From assembly GCA_033557465.1 (NCBI GenBank), contig CM066033.1:1355917834-1355981833 (forward strand): a stretch of 64,000 nt of DNA. The letters run 5' to 3'. The stretch is from Ichthyophis bannanicus (Eukaryota; Chordata; Amphibia; Gymnophiona; Ichthyophiidae). The notes under the pieces are model-generated. The model made no database searches, was not told where the DNA came from, and saw only the letters and a program-made list of their open reading frames with translations. Position 1 is the stretch's first letter, and each line of letters begins with the position of its first letter. This document shows positions 18,735-29,649 of this stretch, piece by piece. Position numbers and translations under genes: made by a program.

Positions 18735-19852
18735 AGAGGCTGTATTTTGTTCATATTATCAATATGGTTATCAGTTGACATGGGTAATTTGGAATCTTTC
18801 AGATATATCTGCTCTTTACTTAAAGGCATCTGAGTTACTTTTACCTTTATTGGAAACTCTCTATTAGGATGTCCTAACTTACCTCTGTTACTAGTATCCT
18901 TCAAGAATACATCACGGTGTTGGGGCCACTTGGCAATAGTGATCATAACATGATCACACTTGATTTAATAAATGGAGAGAAGACAGAAATCAAATTCACA
19001 GCACTAGCTTTTAACTTTCAAAAAGGGAATATGATAAAATAAGAAAAATAATAAAAACAAAAACAAAAGGAGCAGCTGCAAAGGTTAAAGGTTTACATCA
19101 TGTATGGGCGTTGTTTAAAAATACCATCTTGGAAACCCAGACCAGATGTATTCCATGCTGTATGAAAGGTGGAATAAGGACAAATGCCTGTTGGCATGGT
19201 TTAAAGGTCAGAGGTCAGAGAAGCTGTTGTAGCCAAGAAAGCATCTTTCAGCAAATGGAAAAAGGAGCCAAATGACAAAAACTGACAAGTTAGATGCAAA
19301 GCACTGATAAAGCAGGCCAAAAGAGGATTTGAAAAGAAGCTTGCCATGGAAACAAGAATGCATAATAAAAACTTTTTCAAGTACATTTGTAGCACTAACA
19401 GATTGCACTACATCTACAGCCAATAGGGCCTTTAGTCTCAGTGCGCCAAGATGCTGGAATGCATTACCCCCAGGTATCCGGGCTATTAAGAGCCTAACAC
19501 AGTTTAAGAAAGCCCTCAAATTCCACCTTTTCAACAAGTACCTCATAGAGCCCAACGACACCCCATAGAGGCCAACGATACAATTCACTAAGCTAATATA
19601 TGGAATCTCAGCAACACGCCAAGACAGATACTCTAACCCTTACTGGTGCTTATGTTTCTATGAAACTCTCCTGTTCATATGACTCTATGTAGCAAGTTTT
19701 GTAAATAGTTTACCCCTGTTATCCAAGTTTTTTGCCCTGTTATCTGTAAACTCATACGTGTTAACTGTACTGAGCATTTTTGTTCCATGTAAACCGTGCT
19801 GATGCTGAATAGTGCAGTATATAAGAGACTGTAAATAAATAAATAAATAAAT
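18735..19852 (+). mobile_element. Chimeric insertion: CR1 pieces fused to an L2-like 3' end
   Basis: Three parts lie end to end: 18735-18915 is CR1 sequence in minus orientation (same as 17437-17840), 18916-19392 is CR1 linker sequence in plus orientation (inverse of 13194-13382 plus 16415-16730), and 19393-19852 is an L2-like C-terminus (RCWNALPPGIRAIKSL), 3' UTR, hairpin and (TAAA)n tail. It splits the endonuclease of the surrounding L2-like LINE. The simplest reading is L2-like reverse transcription that switched template to CR1 RNA and ended with an inverted 5' piece. Confidence 0.75.
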
Positions 19853-20386
19853 AATCACTGATCAGATTTCACACACCATTCAACCTGTACCCTGGTCTGA
19901 TCATGCTCTCATCCTCTTCTCCTTCCCTTACTCCACTCACAGAAATCAACTTCCCCTCCAGACTCAACGTACCCGTAGATTTAAACAATTCAATGCAGCC
20001 ACCTTCCTAGAGCAAACAATCCCATCTCTTGACCTACTATATGATAAGAGCTTGAACCAAGAGTCCCACATTTCTAAATGAAATAAAATCCTATCTGCAG
20101 CTTCTCTACTCCCACCTAATCAATTTCCTCAAAAACACCATAGAAGAGCCCCCTACAAATCTGGTTCTCTACAAATCTGAGAAGTCTCAAAAGAGAGCTT
20201 AGACTTCTTAAACGTAAATGGAGACGCTCTCAAGACTCTAATGCACTCATTGCCTATACAGCTAAACTCCAAACTTACTGCTCTGAAACCCTCAACCATA
20301 AAAAAGAATATAATGAAAATATTATCCAACGGTCACTTAACAAACCAAGAGAGCTGTTCTCTATTACCAAATCCTTAATTAAATAG
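19853..20386 (+). pseudogene. L2-like LINE, end of endonuclease and linker, broken
   Basis: The reading resumes with the PVPWSDHALI block (19885-19920), followed by a linker. Stops near 20077 and at 20384-20386 and at least one frameshift break it. A duplicated short block CACCCAACCTTTTGCTG occurs just downstream (20487-20520). Confidence 0.65.
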
Positions 20387-21457
20387 CCCTTACATCAGGA
20401 CCAGCCACCAAAAATAACTGCACAAGCCTTAGCCAACCACCTGATCTCCAAATTCCTCCCTCCCCTATCTACTAATAACCCCCAACCTTTTGCTGTCTAC
20501 AGCACCCAACCTTTTGCTGACTACAGCACCCAACCACATGAGCCTACCCCCTCAAACTCTTGGAGCGATTTTGACCCTCTTACATTAGAAAACGTATATA
20601 ATGTCATAAAGGATTTAAATGCTTCAACCTCTGCCCTTGACCCTTGCCCTGCCCCCTGGATCAAATCTACCAGAAGTTCTCTCAGCCCATACATTCTGTA
20701 TATTGTACAAACATCCCTCCAGACTGGCTCTGTACCACCACCTCTTAAGTGTGCCACTATCCGCCCAATCCTAAAAGGAACAAAACTTGACCCAACTTCT
20801 CCTACTTCTTACAGACCCATCTCTAGTATCCCATTCCTGGCTAAGATAACTGAGAAGCTGGTCCAAACCCAACTTCATAACTATATTGATGATCACTCCC
20901 CCCTCGACTTATTCCAACATGGTTTCAAAAAGAACCATGGAGTCGAAACCCTTCTTACCTCCCTACTCGATTCCTTATACCTCCACACCCAGAACCCTTC
21001 TCAAGGATGTCTTCTCATATTCCTTGACTTATCAGCTGCTTTCGACTCCCTCCCTCACCATCAACTCCTAAACAGACTCCATGAAATAGGACTGAGAGGC
21101 ACAACCCTGAACTGGTTCCGTTCCTACCTAGATAACAGAACCCAACAGGTTCGTATTGGAAACGATACCTCCCTCCCATTTATCCTAAAACAAGGTGTCC
21201 CCCAAGGATCCAGTCTTTCCACTCTTCTATTCAATATCTTCCTCCAACCTGTCTGCAAGATCTTCCAAAACTATGGCATTCAGTATCAGCTATATGCAGA
21301 TGACATGATGTGCTTCACCCCTTTTAACCTTTCTAACCCTAACTTTTCTAAACTAAGTGAATGCCTAACTAGCCTAAAAACTTGGCTCTCCCAGCACAAC
21401 CTCTTAATCAATCAATCCAAAACTGAGTTTCTCCAGGTATTTTCCAATCCTGCATAC
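20387..21457 (+). pseudogene. L2-like LINE reverse transcriptase, open up to the insertion
   Basis: The frame is open from 20387 to the LTR-like insertion, with no ATG until 21305. It shows PTSYRPISSIPFLAKI, the [14 protein letters not shown] block near 21020-21060, GVPQGSS near 21195 and the catalytic YADD at about 21293-21304. All catalytic aspartates are kept. Removing 21458-23033 (insertion plus one target copy) joins this frame exactly to the open frame downstream. Confidence 0.85.
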
Positions 21458-23029
21458 TGTGATGAAGAAGCCCCTCAAGAAGAGATGGAAATAGGAGAAA
21501 ATCCTGATGAGGTAAACAATACTGCACTGACAAACAGGATTTTCACCTCAGGAATAAAAACACAGCCAGTTGAGGATCTAAAGCCACACCTCACCTCAGG
21601 GGAGGAGACAGGTCTGTTCACTGATTGGGCACACCCAAGGGAGAGTCAGGGAGTGCAAGGAAGTGAGGGCTTGTTAAATACTCAAGCAATGAGGAGAGAG
21701 GGAGAGAGGAGGAGGAGCGAGTGCAAGCACGAGGTCAGGAGCAGCAGAAGGGAAAATGTTGGAACAGCTGAGAGAACTGCTTGGAGGAGAAGTCAGCTAG
21801 AATCTGAGACCCGAGCAGAACCTGGGAGCACTGAACAGTGGTGCAAGGATTCACCCTGGAGGAAGTCTCACTGCAAGGTAGAGCCTTTGGTTAAGGGAGC
21901 CAGCAGCCCAGATACCTGGAATAAGGGCAGCCGGACTCACAGCTGTAAAAGCCAAGACAGTTTCAGAGAAAACTACGAGGAAACTGTTCAGCCTGACATT
22001 TAACTGCAGGGCACTGGAAGTAAGGATAAGAAAGCTGAAGTACAAAGCCTGAGAATTAACAGGAGAAAAGGTACCAATGCTTATCTAAAAGACCTTGGAA
22101 AAGGTAAAGCTGACATTTCTTGTTATAACCCCTTGTTTAAGAAGTCTCCTGCATGTGTTAACCTCCTGAGAACAAACCCAGCATATTCAGCTAATGACAA
22201 GTGGGGGAAGGGATTTACCCTTACTGAAAACTGTTCCTTTGACAAAGGCAGGATAGCTGATTACCCTGAGCTGGGAGTCCTAAGTAAACGTTTGTTAGAG
22301 AAGAAGGAAGGCTATCAGTCTGAAAACGTGCACAAGCAAGCTGAATTACTTCTAAGTCAGTTTAAGGAATTTCTGGAGAAAAAGGCAGAACAGAATAATA
22401 ACCCTGACCAGAATTCCAGTAACTCTGAGGAAGCTATGCAACTGGACATTTGTCTGCCTTCAGTAGAGTTTGACTCACCTATGGATTGTTCTACTTGTGT
22501 AATTGAGAATAATCAGGTTAATGAGCACTGAAAGCTATATGAAGTAATATAGTATAAAGTTTGCCATACCTGCGGTCATTGTGAGAAAACCTTATGAGTT
22601 GTTTAATAAGCTTAATCACATGGTAAAACTGAGAAGCCGTGCCATAAGGAAGAGCACCTGTTTCAGTTTGCTGAAGGATCACATGATTGCCTAGCCTGAG
22701 ACTAAAGGAACTGTGAAACAGCCAAGTAGAGCTGAGCTGTTTTGTTGCATCTTTTGTGTGTGTTTATTTTCAACCCATATGTTGGAATTGGCATTCTTTT
22801 GCGTCTGAGATACTGAATCTTGATGCGCTGGAATAAACCCTCTTAAAAATAAATATTCTTGCATGCCTTTTTCTACTCGAGCTACAACTACAACTCAGTC
22901 CCACAGGAGGCCAAGCAACTACATATCCTAGAACTCCTGGGGGCAAGTGTTAGAGCTTCACTCCTAAGGGACACTTAAAAGGCCATCCCTACCTGTAAGT
23001 TCTTGGGCCCAGGTAGCAAGGACGTCACA
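21458..23029 (+). mobile_element. LTR-like insertion 2 (1572 bp) with internal ORF
   Basis: The insert starts TGTGATG and ends GTCACA, so it has TG...CA ends, and it is flanked by ATAC at 21454-21457 and 23030-23033. A short target duplication with TG...CA ends is the signature of retroviral-type integrase. An AATAAA at about 22833 lies roughly 200 bases before the 3' end, as in an LTR R-U5 region. I infer a solo LTR, or a short LTR-type element, carrying its own ORF. No gag, protease or RT motif is present. Confidence 0.65.
21485..22531 (+). pseudogene. ORF inside LTR-like insertion 2, one internal stop
   Basis: The frame runs from ATG 21485 to the TGA at 22529-22531, 349 codons, with a single TAA at 22001. 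The protein is strongly charged: an Arg/Glu-rich first half (MRREGERRRSE region), a Lys-rich middle with SCYNPLFKKS, a helical EKKEGYQSENVHKQAELL stretch, and an acidic tail ending near SPMDCSTC. I do not recognise the family. It resembles the ORF of the other LTR-like insertion (31794-32957) in length, charge pattern and the C-terminal PMDC. No transmembrane segment or signal peptide is seen. Confidence 0.55.
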
Positions 23030-23033
23030 ATAC

Positions 23034-23720
23034 ACCCCACCTCCCACTCTTACTATCGGCGATCTCACACTCACTATAAAAAACCAAGTGAAATATCTTG
23101 GTATTATCCTGGATCAGAACCTTTCCTTCACTGACCAAATAAAGAGAACCACTAATATAATATACACAAAGCTGCGTACCCTCCGGAACCTCAAACCCCT
23201 CTTAAGCCCAAACTCCTTTCATACTGTCTGCCAGGCCCTCGCAATCCCTTCTCTTGATTACTGTAACCATATCTATCATGGCCTTCCCAAGAACACTATT
23301 CAACCGCTCCAACTAGCCCAGAACACGATAGCTCGGCTTATAACCAACAACCCTAGACATTCCCACATTGCACCAGTCCTCTATGATCTCCACTGGCTCC
23401 CCATCCAATACAGAGTTAAATTCAAGGTCCTTACTCTTACACATAAAATTATTTCCAATGAGTCAGCTCCTTGCCTCTCCCCTCTCCTTCTCTCCTCCAA
23501 TAACACAAGAACACGCCGCTCTATTACCAAAAACCTACTGACCATCCCTATAAATAAAAGACACTGCAAACAATCTACAAGTAACAGGGCCTTCTCCCTC
23601 TATGCTACATCCTTATGGAATACCCTTCCTCACGAACTTCGGAACTGTTCAAACCACTCTGAGTTCCAAAAGAAGTTAAAAACCCATCTTTTCCTTGAAC
23701 ATTTTTCCCTTCCACCTTAG
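23034..23720 (+). pseudogene. L2-like LINE ORF2, C-terminal part
   Basis: The frame continues the RT interrupted by the insertion: LTIGDLTLTIKN, VKYLGIILDQNLSFTDQIK, PSLDYCNHIYHGLP, LHWLPIQYRVKFK and LWNTLPHELRN, then a TAG stop at 23718-23720. It is 210 codons from a GTG at 23088 and has no stops. Together with the part upstream it would give an unbroken RT and C-terminal domain. Confidence 0.85.
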
Positions 23721-23975
23721 TTCCTAACCCTTTACACCTTCCTCCCTACTCCTCCTGCAACACTCAAATTCTATTATACAACCATATAGTTCCTTGTAAA
23801 TACATATGTAAATAGTTGATCATTGATCATTGTAATTAGTTCTGCTCATTATCCTATGTATCCATCGTTACCTTGTTCCATGTAAACAGTTGAAACATAC
23901 TGCCATAAAATGTTCTATGTAAACTGTCTTGACTTGTAGAAAGACAGTATATAAAAATTGTTAAATAAATGAAAG
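23721..23975 (+). repeat. L2-like 3' UTR, stem-loop and tail
   Basis: Arms CTGTCTT (23924-23930) and AAGACAG (23941-23947) pair perfectly and are followed by TATATAAA and a short AAAT tail. The arm sequence differs from that of the 2.7 and 8.8 kb copies but pairing is kept. Confidence 0.75.
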
Positions 23976-24060
23976 AGACAGCCCCTATTAATAAGTGCTT
24001 AGAGTTTAGTCAAGATAGACAACACAACTGTGGACTAGGATATATGTAGGGGAATGTTAA
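23976..24060 (-). repeat. L2-derived 3' end fragment
   Basis: GAGACAGCCCCTATTAATAAG and TTAGTCAAGATAGACAACACAACTG match the inverted L2 3' region at 60030-60110. No coding part. Confidence 0.5.
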
Positions 24061-25655
24061 GAAAATACATAAGAGGTGAACAGGAATTTAAGAGGATCAG
24101 TAGATTCGTAGCAAAAAACCTGTGAGAGAGTCAGTTGGACCATTGGATGATAGAGGGGTAAAAGGGGCACTAAGATGGGACAAGGCCATAGCAGAGAGAC
24201 TAAATGATTTTTTGCTTTGGTCTTTACTGAAGAAGAAGTAGGGAAGTAACCAATGATTGAAATGGTATTTAAAGCTGATGCAGTAGAAGAATTGAAAGAA
24301 ATATTTATTTATTTATCTATATTTTTCTATACCGCCCCTTCCAGCGATCAAGGCCAGTTTACAAGGAACATTTTAACAATTGTACACAGATGTATACATT
24401 TACATTGAACAATCAGATTCAACTATTTACAATTCAACTATTTATAAATATTGATAAACAGGGAAGATGCATTGCAACTATCTGATAAACTGAAGTGTAG
24501 CAAATCACCTGGACCAGATGGTATACATCCAAGGGTGTTGAAAGAACTGAAATATGAGATTGCAGACCTACTATTACTAATCTGTAACCTATCATGAAAA
24601 TTATCAGTAATATCTGAAGATTGGAGGATGGACAATGTAACGCCAATTTTTAAAAAGGATTCCAGAGGTGATTTGGGAAACTACAGACTAGTGAGCCTGA
24701 CGACAGTCTGGGAAAAATGGTAGAAACCATTATTAAGAACAAAATTTTTGAACATGTCATAGTTTAATGGGAGACAAGAAAGGTCTTGGCTTACTAATCT
24801 GTTATATTTTTTTGAAGGTGTAAATAAACAGGTAGACCACGGTGGGTCAGTTGATATACAGTAGTGTATCTGGATTTTCAGAAAGCCTTTGACAAGGTCC
24901 CTCATGAGAGACTCTTGGAAAAAGTAAAAAGTCATGGGATAGAAGGCAGTGTACTATTGTGGATCAGGAACTGTTTAAAAGATAGAAAGTAGAGGTAGGG
25001 CTAAATGGCCAATTTTCCCAATGGAGAAAGTTGAATAGTGGAGTCCCCAGGGATCTGTGCTGGGTCCACTGCTTTTTAACATATTCGTAAATGACCTGGA
25101 AATGGGAATAACGAGTGAGGTAATCAAATTTTCAGCTGACTCAAAATTATTCAAAGTTGTTAAAACCCAAGAGGATTATGAAAAATTGCTAGAGGACATT
25201 AATAAATTGGAAGACTAGGTGTTCAAATTGCAGATGAAATTTAATGTGGACAAGTGCAAATTTATAAAGAGCATCTCAAACTATGTTACACAACGCAAGG
25301 TTCCACATTAAGAATGATCATCCAGGAAAAAGATTTAGGCATCATCGTGGATAACATGTTGAAACCCTCTGCTCAGTGTGCAGTGGTGGCCAAGAAAGCA
25401 AATAGAATGCTAGGAATCATAAGGAAAGGAATGTAGAATAAGACAAAGGATATTGTAATGCCTCTGTGTTGTTCCATGTTGTGACCTTGAATATTGTGTG
25501 CATTTCTGGTTGCCATATCTTAAAAAGGATATAGCAGAATTAGAAGAGGTATAGAAAAGAGCCACCAAAATCGTAAAGGGGATGGAAGGATTCCCATATG
25601 AAAAGAGGTTAAAAAGGTTAAGGCTCTTCAACCTGGAAAAGAGACGACTGTAGGA
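24061..25655 (+). mobile_element. CR1 LINE copy, degenerate
   Basis: It runs from the segment before the RT (GTGAGAGAGTCAGTTGGACC) through RT fingers (24480-24680), palm (24850-25160) and the post-RT domain up to 25655. Many small indels and stops are present and the expected FADD reads as FSAD near 25130. An L2-like tail (24305-24435, inverse orientation, GTTTACAAGGAACATTTTAAC) is inserted before the RT. No CR1 3' tail is left. Confidence 0.75.
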
Positions 25656-27918
25656 GAACTAGAGAGAACTATTCAGGCAACTGACAACAGAACCCACATG
25701 TGAAAGCGGCATACTGGACTTGGTGCCTGCCAATGGTGAAAGTGTTTCTGATGTTATAGTGGGAGATTATTTCACATCCAGTAATCACCAGATGGTGATG
25801 GTTCAGTATTAGGATTAGGGCTGATAAAATTCATTCAGAAGCGAGGGTCTTAAACTTTAGGAAAACTAACTTTGCCAAGATGGGCCAATACCTCAGGAAG
25901 TTGTTAGTAGGATGGGACAGCTGGGGGATGTAGAAAAGCAGTGGGAAAAACTGAAAGGGGCTATTTTAAGGGCAAACAACCTTTTTGTTAAAATGGTAAA
26001 TAAAGGTTAAAGGAAAAGGAGACCTCTATGGTTTTAAAAAAAAGTAGGTGAAACGGTGAAGCAAAAGAGGGAGACCTTCACGAAATACAAACTTAAAGAA
26101 GCTAGCAAAGTAGTCAGGAAAGCAAAGATTCAAAAAGAGGTGGAAATAGCCAGTGCAATAAAACGGGGGGGGGGGGGGGGGCGGGGAAAAAACATTTTCC
26201 AGATATGTTAGTGAGAAGAGGAAGGGCAAAAGTGGTATTGTCAGACTCAAGGGTGAAGGGGAGGAATATGTCAAAGCTGATGAGGATAAAGTGGAATTGC
26301 TTAACAAATATTTCTGTTCTATGATCACAGATGAAGAACCAGGAGCAGGACCTCAGAAAACACCCACAAACAGGAACAGAAGTGAGGGGCATCTTGAGCA
26401 ATTTTCAGAAGAATACTGAGGGAACTTGGGGACATTCTAGCAGTTCCACTGATTGTCCTGTTTCAATGCCTCGTTGGAGTCGGGAGTGGTGCCAGAGGAC
26501 TGGAGAGAAGCACATGTGGTCCCTTTACACAAAAGTGGAAGTAAGGATGTAGTTGAAAACTACAGGCCGGTTAGTTTAACTTCGGTGGTGAGTAAATTAT
26601 TGGAAAAGCTGCTGAAAGAGAAAAATGTGAGGTTTCTGGAGTCCAGCGGACTTCGGGACCCGAGGCAACATGGATTCACCAGAGGCAAGTCTTGTCAGAC
26701 AAATCTGATTGATTTCTTTGACTGGGTGACCAAGGAGTTAGACTGAGGGAGAACCCTAGATGTGGTGTATTTAGATTTCAATAAAGTCTTTGACACCGTT
26801 CCGCACAGGCGACTTATAAACAAGCTGAGTACCCTAGGGATGGACTGTAAAGTTATTGCTTGGGTTAGAAATTGGTTGAGTAGGAGGCAACGAAGGGTAC
26901 AGGTAAATGGAGCTCAGTCTGAGGAGAAGGATGTTACCAGTGGTGTGCCCCAGGGATCTGTCCTTGGTCTGATTCTTTTTAACATCTTTGTTAGTGATAT
27001 TGTGGAAGGACTGTTGGGTAAGGTTTGTCTCTTTACTGATGATACTAAAATTTGCAATAGAGTAGACACCCAGGAAGGTGTAGATACACGAGGAGGTATC
27101 TAGCTAAGCTTGAAGAATGGTCTAGAATTTGGTAGCTGAGAGTTAATGTTAAAAAATGCAAGGTCATGCATTTGTGCTGCAGCTATCCAAGAGAGCGAAA
27201 TAGTATAAGGGTCGAAATACTTCTGTCCACAAAAGAAGAGCGGGACCCAGGTGTGATTGTGCCTGATGATCTTAAAGTAGCTAAACAGGTAGAAAAGGCA
27301 ATGGCAAAAGCTTGAAGGATGCTTGGGTGCATAGAGAGAGAGATGGTCAGCAAACGAAAAGAGGTGAGAGGGCCTCTGCATAGGTCTTTGGTGCGACTTC
27401 ATTTGGAGCATTGTGGGCAATTCTGGAGATTGCACCTTCAAAAGGATATAAACACATTGGAGTCGGTGCAGAGGGTGGCTACTAAAATGGTTAGTGGTCT
27501 TTGTTATAAAGCATATGAGGAGAGATGTAAGGATCTTAATATGTATATTTTAGAGGAAAGGCGGGATAGAGGTGATATGATAGAGACATTTAAATACCTC
27601 TGTGGCATAAATACACAGGAGGAGAGCCTCTTTCGATTGAAAGCAAGCTCTGCTATGAGAGGGCATAGGATGAGGGTGAAAGGGGATAGACTCAGGAGTA
27701 GTATGCAGAAATATTTCTTTACAGAAAGAGTGGTAGATATGTGGAATAGTCTCCCAGTGGAGGTGGTAGAGATGAGGATAGTATTTTAATTCAAAAAAGC
27801 ATGGGATAAATACAGAGGATCTGTAAAGGAAAAAAGGGGACTGTTGTAGTGGTTGATATGGAAGGGCAGACTAGATAGGCCATGTGGTCTTTTTCTGCCA
27901 TCATGTTTCTATGTTTCT
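25656..27918 (+). mobile_element. CR1 LINE copy, ATGTTTCT tail subfamily
   Basis: This copy begins in the endonuclease end (SGILDLVPAN and SNHQMVMVQ) and reaches an intact CR1 3' end, GGTCTTTTTCTGCCATC followed by ATGTTTCT repeats at 27902-27918. It contains a 17-G run at 26165-26181. It is a different CR1 subfamily from the 3.7, 31 and 62 kb copies, by protein and by tail. Confidence 0.8.
26453..27790 (+). pseudogene. CR1 ORF2 reverse transcriptase, broken
   Basis: Three open pieces cover it. 26453-26746 reads VVPEDWREAHVVPLHKSG and DPRQHGFTRGKSC. 26762-27103 reads [24 protein letters not shown] and LFTDDTKIC, where the usual catalytic FADD has become FTDD. 27319-27789 covers the post-RT domain to VVDMWNSLPVEV. 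A TGA at 26744 and frameshifts near 27100 and 27310 separate them, so it is dead, though the two catalytic aspartates remain. Confidence 0.8.
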
Positions 27919-28086
27919 CCCATTAAACCATGACTATCTACATGTTCAGTAATTTTCCTCTTTATGATGGTTTCTACCATTTTGCCCAGCAGTGACATCA
28001 GACTTACCAGTCTCTGGTTTCCCAGATCACCCCTGCAATCCTTTTAAAATATTGGCATTACATTTGACATTCACCAGTCTTTAGAT
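27919..28086 (-). repeat. CR1 RT fragment
   Basis: The minus strand matches the CR1 RT segment ending in VSLTS..GK and IIKNKI (compare 34260-34420). It is short, diverged and lacks ends. Confidence 0.6.
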
Positions 28087-28087
28087 A

Positions 28088-28212
28088 TCACCAATGTAGA
28101 GACGATGGAGGGTTAAGTGACTTGCCCAAGATCACAAGGAGCAGAAGTGAGATTTGAACCCTTATTCTAGCCCACTACTCTAATCATTAGGCTATTGAAT
28201 GTCCCTGTTCTT
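28088..28212 (-). mobile_element. tRNA-headed SINE fragment
   Basis: On the minus strand an A-box (ATAGCCTAATGATTAGAG) and a B-box (GGGTTCAAATCTC) are followed by CTGCTCCTTGTGATCTTGGG and CAAGTCACTTAACCCTCC, the MIR/CORE-type SINE core. The 3' part is lost. Confidence 0.7.
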
Positions 28213-28374
28213 AAATACTTTTTCGGGGACATCTATGTAGATGGCCCCATAGATGACATTATTGGGCTCATCATGCCTGAAGTTGACCATTCCTGCTTTT
28301 TTTTTTCAAACATTGCTTGGACATATCAGCTTGTACTTGGATGTCATTTGTAAAATGTTCCTTGCTATCCGTTA

Positions 28375-29645
28375 GTTTGACATCAATGGTGAGGGAAAGA
28401 ATGGAAACCTTACTAAAGGAAAGAGTGCAAAATCTTGAAATCAATGGATTCTAGCATTCGAGGCAACATTAATTTGGAAGGATAGTATATTAATAAACAG
28501 ATAGCGATAAGAGGAGTAGATCAAGAGGTTGACTGACAGATGACAGAAGGTGATGGTAAATGGAACACACTCTGAAGAAAGGAAGGTGCGTTCTGTTGTG
28601 CTTCAGAAATCAGTCCTGGAACCAATACTGTTCATTGTATTTGTGATGGATATTGCAGAAGGATTGAAGGGAAAAGTCTTCCTTTTTGCAGATGACATGA
28701 AAATTTGCAAGAGTGGACACTTCTGAGGGAGTAGACAACATGAGGAAAGATCTACAAAAACTGGAAGAACGGTCTAATGTTTGGCAGTTAAGATTTAATG
28801 TGAAGAAGTGCAGAGTCATGCATTTGGGATGCAGAAATCCAAAAGAATTGTTTGTGATAAGGGGCAAGAGGTTGGTATACACGGTCCAGTAGAGGGATCT
28901 TGGAGTGATAGTGTCTGAGGATGTCAAGGTGGCGAACAATGCAACACAGTTGTAACCAAAGCCAGAAGAATGCTGGACTGCATAATCAGCAGAAAGGAGG
29001 AGGTATTAATGCCCCTGTACAAGTGGTTGGTGAGGCCTCATTTGGAGTATTGTGTTCAGTTTTGGAGAGTATATCTTACAAAAGATATAAAAAGACTTGA
29101 AACGGTTCAGAGGAAGGTAAAGAAAATGATTTGGAGCCTGCACCAGAAGATGTTTGAGAAGAGACTTGAAGACCTAAAATCAGTATGTATACCCCAGAGG
29201 AGAGGAGGGACAGGGGAGATATGATACAGATGTTTAAATACTTAAAGGATATTAATGAACAAACAAACCTTTTTCATAGAAAGGGAAGCTTTAAAACTAG
29301 AGGGCATACGATAAAGCTGCAAGGCGGTAAACTTAAAAGCAACACCAGGAAATACTTTTTTACTAAAAGGGTGGTGGATGCATGGAATGCCCTCCCGATG
29401 GAGGTGGTGGGGGCAAATACAGTGACAGAGTTCAAAATGGCATGGGACAGACACAGTGGATCCCTTTATAGAAGAGGGGGTGACCTGAATGGAGTGGTTG
29501 GTACAACCCTAAACAAAAGCATACTGTAGAGGGGGAGTGACTTGCACGGGGCGGCAGTTACAACCACTCTAGCCACCTTACTGGGCAGACTAAATGGACC
29601 ATACTGGTCTTTATCTACCATCATATATTATGTTACTATGCTAGG
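28375..29645 (+). mobile_element. CR1 LINE copy, ATGTTACT tail subfamily
   Basis: From the RT palm (VFLFADDMKIC near 28675-28710, FADD kept) through the post-RT domain to a 3' end with GGACCATACTGGTCTTTATC and ATTATGTTACTATG. Two overlapping open pieces (28970-29224, 29185-29529) are joined by a frameshift near 29190. The C-terminus reads VVDAWNALPMEVV. It is 5'-truncated in the RT and not functional. Confidence 0.8.
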
Positions 29646-29649
29646 CTAT

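Larger units (their letters stand above)
18345..23975 (+). mobile_element. L2-like LINE, second copy, split twice
   Basis: It begins within the endonuclease (GGGVAIISKSN at about 18355) and ends with a 3' stem-loop and tail at 23924-23975. It is interrupted by a chimeric CR1/L2 insertion (about 18735-19852) and an LTR-like insertion (21458-23029). Without these it is about 2.9 kb, including EN, RT with YADD and the C-terminal domain. The protein pattern is close to that of the copy at 1-2790. Confidence 0.85.

Noticed and set aside
21305..22003. 232-codon frame taken as one protein
   Set aside because: Its first 51 codons belong to an L2-like RT and the rest to the LTR-like insertion; the fusion is accidental.
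26026..26401. Pro/Phe-rich frames opposite a G run
   Set aside because: They are antisense readings of a decayed CR1 copy and the 17-G run.
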